A stretch of 57,661 bases of DNA from Betaproteobacteria bacterium (GCA_004298325.1 SCUF01000187.1:1-57661), one strand, 5' to 3'. Counted from the stretch's first letter, positions 44,989 through 54,542 are shown. Notes: generated from the letters alone by a model not told the origin. Program-made: numbers and translations.

Positions 44989-46466
44989 CGCTCGCGCACC
45001 TGCCCGCGCTGGAAGTGGTCGTGCCCCTGCTGGCGGCGCCGCTGGCCGTGCTGCTGCGCCGCTCGTCCCTGGCCTGGGCGATCGCGACCGCGGCCTGCGC
45101 CTTCAGTTTTGCCGTGGCGCTGCTGCTCGCCTCCGAGGTCTCGGCGCACGGGCCGATTTCCTACCATCTCGGCAGCTGGCCTCCGCCCTGGGGCATCGAA
45201 TACCGGGTCGACGCGCTGTCGGCGTTCGTGCTGGTGCTGGTCTCGGGCATCGGCACGCTGACGGCGCTTTACGCCTGGCGCAGCATCGCCGCCGAGTTGC
45301 CGCGCGACCAGATCTATCTCTATTACGCTCTGCACTGCCTGTGCGTCGCCGGCCTGCTCGGCATGACGATCACGGGCGACGCCTTCAACCTGTTCGTGTT
45401 CATGGAGATCGCCTCGCTCTCGAGCTACGTGCTGATCGCGCTTGGCCGCGACCGCCGCGCACTGGTAGCGGCCTACCAGTACCTGATCCTCGGCACCATC
45501 GGCGCGACCTTCTACGTCATCGGCGTGGGGCTGCTTTACCTCTCGACCGGCACGCTCAACATGGACGACCTCGCCGCGCGCCTGCCGCAGGCGGCGAGCC
45601 CGCGCGCGGTACTTGCGGCGCTCGCCTTCATCACCGTCGGCGTGTCGCTCAAGCTGGCGCTGTTCCCGCTGCACCTGTGGCTGCCGAACGCCTATGCCTA
45701 CGCGCCCTCGGCGGTGACCGCATTCCTCGCCGCGACCGCGACCAAAGTGTCGGTCTACGTGCTGTTGCGTTTCTACTTCGGCATTTTCGGTCTCGAGCTG
45801 GTCGCCGAATCGCTGCCGATGCGCGAGATCCTGCTGGTGCTGTCGCTGGTCGCGATTGTGACCGCATCGCTGGTGGCGCTGTGGCAGGCGGACCTGAAGC
45901 GCCTGTTTGCCTACTCGAGCGTGGCGCAGATCGGCTACATCACGCTCGGCATCAGCATGGCTTCGCGGGACGGCCTCACCGCGGCCGTCGTGCACCTGTT
46001 CAACCACGGCGTCACCAAAGGCGCGCTGTTTCTCCTGGTCGGCGGCATCGCGCTGCGCGCCGGCAGCGCCGGCCTGGAATGCGCGCGCGGCCTCGGGCGC
46101 ACCATGCCGCTCACATCCCTCGGCATCGTCATCGCCGGGCTGTCGCTGATCGGAGTGCCGGGGACGGCCGGTTTCGTGAGCAAGTGGTACCTCGTGCTGG
46201 GCGCGATCGAGGCAGGCCGCTGGTGGCTGGTCGCCTTCGTGGTCGCGACCTCGCTGATCGCGGTGGCCTACGTCTGGCGTTTCGTCGAGGCCGCCTACCT
46301 GTCCGCGCCCGGCGGTCGCACGCCGGAGCCGGGCGAGACCCCGGCGACGATGCTGGTGCCGGCCTGGATCCTGGTGGCGGCCTGCGTCGGCTTCGGGCTG
46401 CAGACGTCGTGGACCGTAGGCGGGGCGCAGCGCGCTGCGGCGCTGCTGCTCGGAGGCGCGCCATGA
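44985..46466 (+). CDS. Antiporter subunit D-like (ND4/ND5 family), first copy
   Basis: GTG start overlapping mnhC stop; MTITGDAFNLFVFMEIASLSSYVLIALG; LFPLHLWLPNAYAYAPSAVTAFLAATATKVSVYVLLRF. Confidence 0.9.
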   Translation: MTLAHLPALEVVVPLLAAPLAVLLRRSSLAWAIATAACAFSFAVALLLASEVSAHGPISYHLGSWPPPWGIEYRVDALSAFVLVLVSGIGTLTALYAWRSIAAELPRDQIYLYYALHCLCVAGLLGMTITGDAFNLFVFMEIASLSSYVLIALGRDRRALVAAYQYLILGTIGATFYVIGVGLLYLSTGTLNMDDLAARLPQAASPRAVLAALAFITVGVSLKLALFPLHLWLPNAYAYAPSAVTAFLAATATKVSVYVLLRFYFGIFGLELVAESLPMREILLVLSLVAIVTASLVALWQADLKRLFAYSSVAQIGYITLGISMASRDGLTAAVVHLFNHGVTKGALFLLVGGIALRAGSAGLECARGLGRTMPLTSLGIVIAGLSLIGVPGTAGFVSKWYLVLGAIEAGRWWLVAFVVATSLIAVAYVWRFVEAAYLSAPGGRTPEPGETPATMLVPAWILVAACVGFGLQTSWTVGGAQRAAALLLGGAP

Positions 46467-47929
46467 ACGGCGCGCAACTCATCGCCGCGGCGCTGCTCGT
46501 GCCAGCGGCCGGCGCCGCCGGGATCGCGCTCGCCGGACGCCGGCCGAACCTGCGCGAGAGCGCGACGCTCGCCACCGCGGCGACGCTGCTCGTCTGCGTG
46601 CTCGGGTTGCTGCCACTGGTGCTCGCCGGCGAGCGGCCGCAGCTGGTGCTGCTCGAGATGCTGCCCGGCATCACGCTCGGCTTTCGCCTCGAGCCGCTCG
46701 GCATGCTCTTTGCGCTGGTCGCTTCCAGCCTGTGGATCGTCAACTCGGTCTATTCGATCGGCTACATGCGCGGCAACAACGAGCCGCAGCAGACGCGCTT
46801 CTACGTCTGCTTCGCGCTCGCGCTTGCCGCCACCATGGGCATCGCGTTCTCGGCGAACCTGCTGACCCTGTACCTGTTCTACGAGCTGCTGACGCTGGTC
46901 ACCTGGCCGCTGGTGACGCATCACGGCGACGGCGAAGCGCGCGCCGGGGGGCGCACCTATCTCGGATTCCTGCTCGGCACTTCGATCGTGCTGCTGCTGC
47001 CGGCGATCATCGTCACCTGGGCGTTCGCCGGGACGCTGGATTTCGCTCCCGGTGGCATCCTGCGCGGCGCCGGTCTGTCGAACGCTGCGCTCGGCGGCCT
47101 GCTCGCGCTCTACATGTTCGGCATCGGCAAGGCGGCGCTGATGCCGTTCCATCGCTGGCTGCCGGCGGCGATGGTGGCGCCGACACCGGTCTCGGCGCTG
47201 CTGCACGCGGTGGCGGTGGTGAAGGCGGGCGTGTTCACGGTACTCAAGGTCATCGTGTACGTGTTCGGCGTCGAGACGCTGGCCGAGGTGCGCGCGGCCG
47301 ACTGGCTGCCCACGGTTGCGGGATTCACGATCATCGCGGCCTCCGTTGTCGCGCTGCGCTCGGACAATCTGAAGCGGCGACTGGCCTATTCGACCGTCAG
47401 CCAGCTGTCCTACGTGGTGCTCGCCGCGTCGCTGCTGGCGCCGCTGTCGGTCGCGGCCGCCGCGCTGCATATCGCGACGCACGCGGTCGGCAAGATCACG
47501 CTGTTTTTCGCCGCCGGAGCGATCTACACGGCGTCGCACAAGACCGAGGTCAGTCAGCTCGACGGCATCGGCCGGCGCATGCCCTGGACCATGGGCGCAT
47601 TCGCGATCGGCGCGCTTTCGCTCATCGGCATACCGCCGACGGCAGGATTTCTCAGCAAGTGGATGATCTTTCAGGGTGCCGCCGCCGCTGGGCATCATGC
47701 CGCGCTCGCTGTGCTGGCGCTGAGCACGCTGCTCAATGCGGCCTATTTCCTGCCGATCGTGCACGCGGCATTTCTGCGCGAGCCGCGTGCGGGCGGTGGC
47801 GTGCACGGCGAGGCGCCGAAGCCGATGCTGGCGGCACTCGTGCTGACCGCCCTGGCGACGCTTGCGCTGCCGTTCGTTGCTGCGGTGCCGCTTGCGCTGG
47901 CGCGCGCCGCCGCCGGCATCGGAACCTGA
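46463..47929 (+). CDS. Antiporter ND5/MrpA-N-like subunit, second copy
   Basis: VNSVYSIGYMRGNNEPQQTRFYVCFALALAATMGIAFSANLLTLYLFYELLTLVTWPLVTH; GKAALMPFHRWLPAAMVAPTPVSALLHAVAVVKAGVF. Confidence 0.9.
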   Translation: MNGAQLIAAALLVPAAGAAGIALAGRRPNLRESATLATAATLLVCVLGLLPLVLAGERPQLVLLEMLPGITLGFRLEPLGMLFALVASSLWIVNSVYSIGYMRGNNEPQQTRFYVCFALALAATMGIAFSANLLTLYLFYELLTLVTWPLVTHHGDGEARAGGRTYLGFLLGTSIVLLLPAIIVTWAFAGTLDFAPGGILRGAGLSNAALGGLLALYMFGIGKAALMPFHRWLPAAMVAPTPVSALLHAVAVVKAGVFTVLKVIVYVFGVETLAEVRAADWLPTVAGFTIIAASVVALRSDNLKRRLAYSTVSQLSYVVLAASLLAPLSVAAAALHIATHAVGKITLFFAAGAIYTASHKTEVSQLDGIGRRMPWTMGAFAIGALSLIGIPPTAGFLSKWMIFQGAAAAGHHAALAVLALSTLLNAAYFLPIVHAAFLREPRAGGGVHGEAPKPMLAALVLTALATLALPFVAAVPLALARAAAGIGT

Positions 47930-47942
47930 CGGGACACAGAGG

Positions 47943-48191
47943 ATGCAAGACGGGAAACCATCGTGGCTCGATCAGCCGGCAAACGTGAGCCGGCTATATC
48001 GCGGATTGTGGGTGCTTGGCGCGCTGCTGGTGCTCGCCGATCTCGTCGTGCACCGGCATGCCGAGGCCGGTTTCGACGGCTGGTTTGCCTTCTACGGCGG
48101 GTACGGGTTCGTCGCCTGCGTCGCCCTGGTGCTCGCGGCCAAGCTGCTGCGGCGCGCCGTGATGCGCTCGGAGCAATACTATGATCGCTGA
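47943..48191 (+). CDS. Small (82 aa) two-TM membrane protein in the antiporter operon
   Basis: MQDGKPSWLDQPANVSRLYRGLWVLGALLVLADLVVHRHAEAGFDGWFAFYGGYGFVACVALVLAAKLLRRAVMRSEQYYDR; overlaps the next gene start. Confidence 0.75.
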   Translation: MQDGKPSWLDQPANVSRLYRGLWVLGALLVLADLVVHRHAEAGFDGWFAFYGGYGFVACVALVLAAKLLRRAVMRSEQYYDR

Positions 48192-49872
48192 GCTCCCGGC
48201 GGGACTGATCCTGATCGCCGCCGGGCTGGCGCTGCCGTTGCTGCCGCGCGCGGCGCGCGCGCCGCTGGCGCTCGCTGCGCCGGCGCTGGCTTTCGCGCAA
48301 CTGCTCGGGATGGCTCCGGGATACCGGCTCGAGGCGGAGGCGTTCGGCTTCGTGCTGACGCTGGTCCGCGCGGACCGCCTGAGCCTCGTTTTCGGCTACA
48401 TTTTCACGATTGCGGCGCTGCTCAACGCAATCTTCGCCTGGCAGGTCCGCGACGGCCCCGAGCAGCCCGCAGCGCTGGTCTACGCCGGCAGCGCGCTCGC
48501 CGCCGTTTTCGCCGGCGACCTGCTGACGCTGTTCGTGTTCTGGGAGTTGTCTGCGGTAGCCTCAGCGCTCGTGATCTGGGCGCGCGGGACGCAACGCGCT
48601 TACCGCGCCGGCATGCGCTACATGGCGATCCAGCTCGGTTCCGGCATGCTGCTGGCGGCCGGTGCCGCCTTGCGCTACGCCGAAACCGGCTCCCTCGCGT
48701 TTGATTTCATCGGACTCGCCTCGCCGGGCGGCGTGCTGATCCTTGCCGCGTGCGGCGTCAAGTGCGCGTTTCCGCTGCTGCACAACTGGCTGCAGGACGC
48801 CTATCCGGAGGCGAGTGCGACGGGCACCGTGGTGCTGTCGGCGTTCACGACCAAGCTCGGCATCTACGCGCTGGCGCGCGGGTTCCCGGGCACCGAGGCG
48901 CTGATCTGGATCGGCACCGCGATGACTGCGTTCCCGATCTTCTACGCGGTGATCGAGAACGACCTGCGCCGGGTGCTCGCCTACAGTGTCAACAACCAGC
49001 TCGGTTTCATGGTGGTCGGAATCGGCCTCGGCACGGATCTCGGGCTGAATGGCGCCATCGCGCACGCCTTTGCAGACATTCTGTTCAAGGCGCTGCTGTT
49101 CATGTCGATGGGTGCGGTGCTGCTGCGCGCCGGGAGCGTGAACGGCACCGACCTGGGCGGCCTTCACAAGTCGATGCCGCTGACCACGGGCTTTTGCATC
49201 GTCGGCGCGGCATCGATTTCCGCGTTCCCGCTGTTCAGCGGCTTCGTCACGAAGTCGATGATCATAGTTTCGGCGGCGCAGCAGGGGCACGAAGGCGTGT
49301 GGCTCGTCCTGTTGTTCGCGTCCGCGGGTGTCTTTCACCATGCCGGAATCAAGATTCCGTTCTTCGCGTTCTTCGCGCACGACTCCGGAATCCGCTGCCA
49401 GGAAGCGCCAGCCCACATGCTGGTGGCGATGGCGCTCGCAGCGGCGCTGTGCATAGGCATCGGCATTTTTCCGGAGGCGCTTTACGCCATTCTGCCGCGA
49501 CCGGTTGAGTACGTGCCCTATACCGCATCGCACGTGCTTTCCCAATTGCAGCTGCTCGTGTTTTCGGCGCTCGCCTTTTCGTGGCTGATGCGCAGCGGCA
49601 TCTATCCGTCCGAAATGCGTTCGGTGAATCTCGATTTCGACTGGCTCTACCGGGGACCCGGCAAGCGCCTGGCGTTGGGCGCGCTCGACGCGCTGGCCAT
49701 GCTCCGCCGTACACTGGATCAAGCGGCGCATCGCGCCGGGGGGGGAATCGGCAACTGGGTGCGGCTGCACCACGCCGCGCAGGGCGTACTCGCGCGCACC
49801 TGGAGCACCGGCGGCATGGCGCTCTGGGTGGCCCTGATGCTGGGCGCGTACCTGCTCGTGTACTACTTGTGA
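48181..49872 (+). CDS. Antiporter subunit D-like (ND4/ND5 family), third copy
   Basis: DLLTLFVFWELSAVASALVIWARGTQRAYRAGMRYM; CAFPLLHNWLQDAYPEASATGTVVLSAFTTKLGIYALAR. Confidence 0.9.
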   Translation: MIAELPAGLILIAAGLALPLLPRAARAPLALAAPALAFAQLLGMAPGYRLEAEAFGFVLTLVRADRLSLVFGYIFTIAALLNAIFAWQVRDGPEQPAALVYAGSALAAVFAGDLLTLFVFWELSAVASALVIWARGTQRAYRAGMRYMAIQLGSGMLLAAGAALRYAETGSLAFDFIGLASPGGVLILAACGVKCAFPLLHNWLQDAYPEASATGTVVLSAFTTKLGIYALARGFPGTEALIWIGTAMTAFPIFYAVIENDLRRVLAYSVNNQLGFMVVGIGLGTDLGLNGAIAHAFADILFKALLFMSMGAVLLRAGSVNGTDLGGLHKSMPLTTGFCIVGAASISAFPLFSGFVTKSMIIVSAAQQGHEGVWLVLLFASAGVFHHAGIKIPFFAFFAHDSGIRCQEAPAHMLVAMALAAALCIGIGIFPEALYAILPRPVEYVPYTASHVLSQLQLLVFSALAFSWLMRSGIYPSEMRSVNLDFDWLYRGPGKRLALGALDALAMLRRTLDQAAHRAGGGIGNWVRLHHAAQGVLARTWSTGGMALWVALMLGAYLLVYYL

Positions 49873-49937
49873 GTCCTGGCCAGGGGACCCAGGCCTGCCG
49901 CGGCGCGCGTGCCCGCGCCGTGCGTCGCGCAATCGCC

Positions 49938-49967
49938 TTGCCGGGCCTGATCGCGCAGGAGTATGAT
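49938..49967 (+). promoter_or_regulatory. Candidate sigma70-type promoter for the DctPQM operon
   Basis: TTGCCG - 18 nt - TATGAT. Confidence 0.45.
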
Positions 49968-50029
49968 TCCGCGGCAATTCCGAACGGGGCTGCAGCCCCG
50001 CACGTAACAATCCTTAAGGAGGCAAATCG

Positions 50030-51160
50030 ATGAGCAACGAACAAGTCAAGGCATCGCGCCGCAAGTTCCTCACGGGCGCAACGGCCGCGGCTGCGGGGAC
50101 GGCGGCGCTCGGTTTCCCGATGATCGCCAAGGCGCAGACTCCGATTGTCCTGAAAATGCAGGGTGCGTGGGGCGCCAAGGACATCTTCAACGAGATGGCC
50201 GAGGAGTACGTCAAGCGCGTCAACGAGATGGCGGGCGGGCGCCTGCGCATCGACTACCTCGTGGCGGGCGCGGTGGTGAAGCCCTTCGAGGTGATGGACG
50301 CGACCAGCAAGGGCGTGCTGGACGCCTGCCACAGCGTGACGGTGTACTGGTACGGCAAGTCGAAGGTGGCGTCGCTGTTCGGCACCGGGCCGATTAACGG
50401 CATGGACGCGCACCAGACGCTCGCCTGGATCTACCGCGGCGGCGGTTTGGCGCTCTACAACGAGCTGCTTCCCAAGATCGGCCTCGACGTGGTCGGCTTT
50501 TTCGCCATGCCGATGCCGACCCAGCCGCTCGGCTGGTTCAAGAAACCGATCACCAGCGCGGCGGGGCTCAAGGGCCTGAAATACCGCACCGTGGGTCTCG
50601 CGGCCGACCTGTTCCAGCTGATGGGCGCCAAGGTGACGCAGCTGCCGGGCGGCGAGATCATCCCGGCGCTGGAAAAGGGCGTGATCGACGCCTTCGAGTT
50701 CAACAACCCGACTTCCGACATGCGTTTCGGCTCCCAGGACGTGATCAAGAACTACATGATGGGCAGCTTCCACCAGGCGACAGAGTTCTTCGAGATCGCC
50801 TTCAACAAGAAGAAGTGGGCCACCATTCCGAAGGACCTACAGGCAATCCTTCAATACGCCGCCGAGGCTGCGAATTCGGCCAACTACTGGACGGGGATGG
50901 ACAACTACTCCAGGGACCTGCAGGATCTAATCACCAAGCACAAGGTCAATGTGATCCGCACGCCAAAGTCGATCTTTCAAGAGCAGCTCAAGGCCTGGGA
51001 TGTCCTCACCAAGAAGCTGTCGGACGAGGATCCGTTCTTCAAGAAGGTGGTCGAGTCGCAGCGCGCCTTCGGCAAGCGCGTGGCGTACTTCCACTTCCTG
51101 AACGACGCGGACTACAAGCTCGGTTACGAGCACATCTTCAAAACCAAGATCCCGACTTGA
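50030..51160 (+). CDS. TRAP transporter substrate-binding protein DctP (Tat-type signal)
   Basis: SRRKFLTGATAAAAGTAALGFPMIAKAQ signal; LKGLKYRTVGLAADLFQLMGAKVTQLPGGEIIPALEKGVIDAFEFNNPTSD; AAGGAGG SD. Confidence 0.93.
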   Translation: MSNEQVKASRRKFLTGATAAAAGTAALGFPMIAKAQTPIVLKMQGAWGAKDIFNEMAEEYVKRVNEMAGGRLRIDYLVAGAVVKPFEVMDATSKGVLDACHSVTVYWYGKSKVASLFGTGPINGMDAHQTLAWIYRGGGLALYNELLPKIGLDVVGFFAMPMPTQPLGWFKKPITSAAGLKGLKYRTVGLAADLFQLMGAKVTQLPGGEIIPALEKGVIDAFEFNNPTSDMRFGSQDVIKNYMMGSFHQATEFFEIAFNKKKWATIPKDLQAILQYAAEAANSANYWTGMDNYSRDLQDLITKHKVNVIRTPKSIFQEQLKAWDVLTKKLSDEDPFFKKVVESQRAFGKRVAYFHFLNDADYKLGYEHIFKTKIPT

Positions 51161-51187
51161 GTCGGGCGCAAGCCTGTCGTGACGGCT

Positions 51188-51221
51188 GGGGCGTCACCTT
51201 CGGGTGTCGCCCCATTTTCTT
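51188..51221 (+). terminator. Intrinsic-terminator-like hairpin between dctP and dctQ
   Basis: GGGGCGTCACC-TTCG-GGTGTCGCCCC (one T.T mismatch, UUCG loop) followed by ATTTTCTT. Confidence 0.75.
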
Positions 51222-51240
51222 GTCCGAGCTTGGGTAGCAG

Positions 51241-51834
51241 ATGACTCAACGACTCATCTACATGATCGACCAGCTGAGCAAGACGGTCGGTCACGCGTTC
51301 GCCTGGTGCATCGTCATCCTCACCTTCGGCACCTGCTACGAGGTGTTCGTGCGCTACGTGCTCGACGACCCCACCAGCTGGGCGTTCGACATGAGTTACA
51401 TGTTGTACGGCGCGGTCTTCTATATGACCGGGGCCTACACGCTGTCGCGCGCCGGCCACGTGCGTGCCGACATGTTCTACCGCCTGTGGTCCGACCGCAC
51501 GCAGGCGATCGTGGAGCTGGTGCTGTACGTCCTGTTCTTCTTCCCGGGAATCCTTGCCCTCGTCATCGCGGGGTGGGGCTACGGAACCGAGTCGCTGCGA
51601 CTGCGCGAAGTGAGCGTCAACAGCCCGGCCGGCGTGCCGATCTGGCCGCTCAAGATGATGATCCCGTTCGGCGCCGGGCTGATCGCACTGCAGGGCTTCG
51701 CGGAGGTGCTGCGCTGCGTGCTGTGCCTGCGCGACGGTCGCTGGGTCGGGCGGCTGCACGACGTCGAGGAGCTTGAAAAGCAGATTATCGAGGAAGCGGC
51801 GCGCAGGCGCGCCGCGGAAGGGACGGCGTCATGA
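51241..51834 (+). CDS. TRAP transporter small permease (DctQ)
   Basis: VRYVLDDPTSWAFDMSYMLYGAVFYMTGAYTLSRAGHVRADMFYRLWSDRTQAIVELV. Confidence 0.92.
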   Translation: MTQRLIYMIDQLSKTVGHAFAWCIVILTFGTCYEVFVRYVLDDPTSWAFDMSYMLYGAVFYMTGAYTLSRAGHVRADMFYRLWSDRTQAIVELVLYVLFFFPGILALVIAGWGYGTESLRLREVSVNSPAGVPIWPLKMMIPFGAGLIALQGFAEVLRCVLCLRDGRWVGRLHDVEELEKQIIEEAARRRAAEGTAS

Positions 51835-53177
51835 GCGATCCCGGAGTCGCCCTGACGATGCTCGGGATCCTGGTCTTCACCATCATGATCGGGTTCCCGG
51901 TGGCCTTCACGCTGATGGCACTCGGCGTCGGCTTCGGCTACTACGCCTACTTCCAGCCGCACCAGGACTTCTTCGACAACCGCGTCTTCTACCTGCTGAC
52001 GCAGAACACGTTCACGGTACTGAACAACGACGCCCTGGTGTCGATTCCCCTGTTCCTGCTGATGGGGTATCTGGTCGAGCGCGCCAACATTCTCGACAAC
52101 CTGTTCAAGAGCCTGCAGATCGCCCTCAAGGCGATTCCCGCGTCGCTGGCCGTGGCGACGCTGGCCACCTGTGCCCTGTTCGCGACCGCAACCGGCATTG
52201 TCGGCGCGGTGGTGACCCTGATGGGCATGCTCGCGTTCCCGCAGATGATCAAGGCCGGCTACGACACGCGCCTCGCCTCGGGCGTGGTGTGCGCCGGCGG
52301 TTGCCTGGGAATCCTGATTCCGCCGTCGATCATGTTGATCGTTTACGGCGCCATGGCGAGTCTGTCGGTGGTCAAGCTCTACGCCGCGGCGATGATTCCC
52401 GGCGTCTTGCTTGCCGGCATGTACGTGCTCTACGTCATTGGCGTGGGGATCTTCCAGCCGCAGAAGGCGCCGCCGTTGCCCAAGGGGGAGGGCGACGTCA
52501 GCCTGCGCGTACTGATCACGATGCTGGCGAAATCTTTCTTCCCGCTCGCAGTGATGATCCTGGCGGTGCTCGGCGCGATCATGTTCGGTCTGGCAACGCC
52601 GACCGAGGCGGCGGCGGTGGGCGCATTCGGCGCCATGCTGCTGGCGGCGGGCTATCGCGCGCTGACCTGGCAGGCCTTGCGCGAATCGGTGTTCCTCACC
52701 GCGCGCACCTCGGCGATGGTGTGCTGGCTGTTCGTGGGCTCGGCGACCTTCGCGTCGGTCTTCGCCTACCTCGGCGGCAATGTGCTGATCAAGGATTTCG
52801 TGCTGAGCATGGACTTGAGCCCGATCACGTTCATGATCCTCGCGCAGATCATCATCTTCATTCTCGGCTGGCCGCTGGAGTGGACCGAGATCATCATCAT
52901 CTTCGTGCCGATCTTCCTGCCGATGCTGCCGCACTTCGGCATCGATCCGATGATGTTCGGCATCCTGGTGGCGATCAACCTGCAGACGGCGTTCCTGTCG
53001 CCGCCGATGGCCATGGCGGCGTACTACCTGAAAGGCGTCAGCCCGCCCTCCGTGCTGCTGACGCAGATCTTCAGCGGCTGCATGCCGTTCGTCTACATCG
53101 TGCTGATCACGATGCTGATGATCTACGTGTTCCCGCAGATCACGCTGTGGTTGCCGAGCATCCTTTACAGCAGTTGA
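51831..53177 (+). CDS. TRAP transporter large permease (DctM)
   Basis: TGIVGAVVTLMGMLAFPQMIKAGYDTRLASGVVCAGGCLGILIPPSIMLIVYGAMASLSVVKLYAAAMIPGVLLAGMYVLYV. Confidence 0.96.
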   Translation: MSDPGVALTMLGILVFTIMIGFPVAFTLMALGVGFGYYAYFQPHQDFFDNRVFYLLTQNTFTVLNNDALVSIPLFLLMGYLVERANILDNLFKSLQIALKAIPASLAVATLATCALFATATGIVGAVVTLMGMLAFPQMIKAGYDTRLASGVVCAGGCLGILIPPSIMLIVYGAMASLSVVKLYAAAMIPGVLLAGMYVLYVIGVGIFQPQKAPPLPKGEGDVSLRVLITMLAKSFFPLAVMILAVLGAIMFGLATPTEAAAVGAFGAMLLAAGYRALTWQALRESVFLTARTSAMVCWLFVGSATFASVFAYLGGNVLIKDFVLSMDLSPITFMILAQIIIFILGWPLEWTEIIIIFVPIFLPMLPHFGIDPMMFGILVAINLQTAFLSPPMAMAAYYLKGVSPPSVLLTQIFSGCMPFVYIVLITMLMIYVFPQITLWLPSILYSS

Positions 53178-53180
53178 CGC

Positions 53181-54518
53181 ATGGACGCATCGCGACTTGA
53201 GCTGCTGAGCGCCAGCGACGCGGCCCGGGCGATCGCCGAAGGCGCGATCAGCTCGGAGCAACTGGTGGCAGCCTGCCTCGCCCGCATCCGCACCGTCGAG
53301 CCGGAGGTGCAGGCCTGGCAATACCTGGATCCGGATCATGCCCTGGCGCAGGCGCGCGCGCGCGACCTCGACCGGCGCGAGGGCCGCGCGTGCGGGCCGC
53401 TGCACGGGGTGCCTGTCGGAATCAAGGACATCATCGACACCGTCGACATGCCGACCGAGGACGGCACGGTGCTGCATGCCGGACGCACGCCGGACCGCGA
53501 CGCCACGGTGGTCGCCATGCTGCGCGCCGCGGGGGCGGTGATTCTGGGCAAGACCGTGACCACCGAATGCGCCTATTTCCATCCCGGGAAGACGCGCAAC
53601 CCGCACCATTCCGGGCACACGCCGGGAGGCTCGTCTTCCGGCTCTGCGGCTGCGGTTGCCGCGGGCATGGTGCCGCTCGCTCTGGGCAGCCAGACCAACG
53701 GCTCGGTGATCCGGCCGGCGGCGTTCTGCGGCGTCTACGGCTTCAAGCCGACGCATGGGCTGATTTCGCGGCACGGCATTCTCAAGCTCTCACGGACGCT
53801 CGACCACGTCGGGGTTTTCGCCCGTACGCTGGAAGACATCGCGCTGGCTGCCGAGCAGCTGGTCGGGCACGACGAACGCGACCCCGACACGACTCCGCGC
53901 GCGCGTATCCCGTTGGTGCGCACGGCGGCCGAAGAGCCGCCGCTGCCGCCGCTGCTGGCCTTCGTGAAGACCCCGGTCTGGGACCGCGCCGCTGCCGAGA
54001 CGCGCGACGCCTTCGCCGAGCTGACCGAGGCGCTCGGCGCGCAGTGCGAGGTCTACGAGCTGCCCGAATCGTTGCGCGCGGCCTGGGACTGGCATCGCAC
54101 CATCATGGAGGCGGAGATGGCGGCCAATCTCGAGCGCGAGTGGGAAAAGGGGCGCGACCGGCTTTCGGAGCCGCTGCGCGCGCTGCTGGCGCGCGGGCAC
54201 GAAGTGAAGGCGGTCGAATACCAGAAGGCGCTGGCGCGGATTGCGGTCCTCAACCAGGGATTCGAGGAGCTGTTCTCGCGCTATGACGCGGTGCTGACGC
54301 CGTCCGCTCCCGGCACTGCACCCGAAGGACTGACGGCAACCGGCGACCCCGCGTTCTGCTCCCTCTGGACCCTGTGCGGAATGCCCGCGCTCAACCTGCC
54401 GCTGATGCGCGGCGAGAACGCGCTGCCGCTCGGCGCGCAACTGGTCGGGGCACGCCATGACGACGCGCGCCTGCTGCGCACGGCACGCTGGCTCGTATCC
54501 CAAGTGCAGGCGGATTGA
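53181..54518 (+). CDS. Amidase signature family protein
   Basis: GVPVGIKDIIDTVDMPTEDGT; HTPGGSSSGSAAAVAAGMVPLALGSQTNGSVIRPAAFCGVYGFKPTHGLI (Ser-cisSer-Lys triad context). Confidence 0.95.
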   Translation: MDASRLELLSASDAARAIAEGAISSEQLVAACLARIRTVEPEVQAWQYLDPDHALAQARARDLDRREGRACGPLHGVPVGIKDIIDTVDMPTEDGTVLHAGRTPDRDATVVAMLRAAGAVILGKTVTTECAYFHPGKTRNPHHSGHTPGGSSSGSAAAVAAGMVPLALGSQTNGSVIRPAAFCGVYGFKPTHGLISRHGILKLSRTLDHVGVFARTLEDIALAAEQLVGHDERDPDTTPRARIPLVRTAAEEPPLPPLLAFVKTPVWDRAAAETRDAFAELTEALGAQCEVYELPESLRAAWDWHRTIMEAEMAANLEREWEKGRDRLSEPLRALLARGHEVKAVEYQKALARIAVLNQGFEELFSRYDAVLTPSAPGTAPEGLTATGDPAFCSLWTLCGMPALNLPLMRGENALPLGAQLVGARHDDARLLRTARWLVSQVQAD

Positions 54519-54542
54519 GACCGAAGAAAGGAACCCCGGATC

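Noticed and set aside
49738-49745. G8 homopolymer in the third ND4-like gene as a phase-variation site
   Set aside because: Near the C-terminal end, encodes a tolerated Gly run, and such tracts are expected by chance at this GC content.
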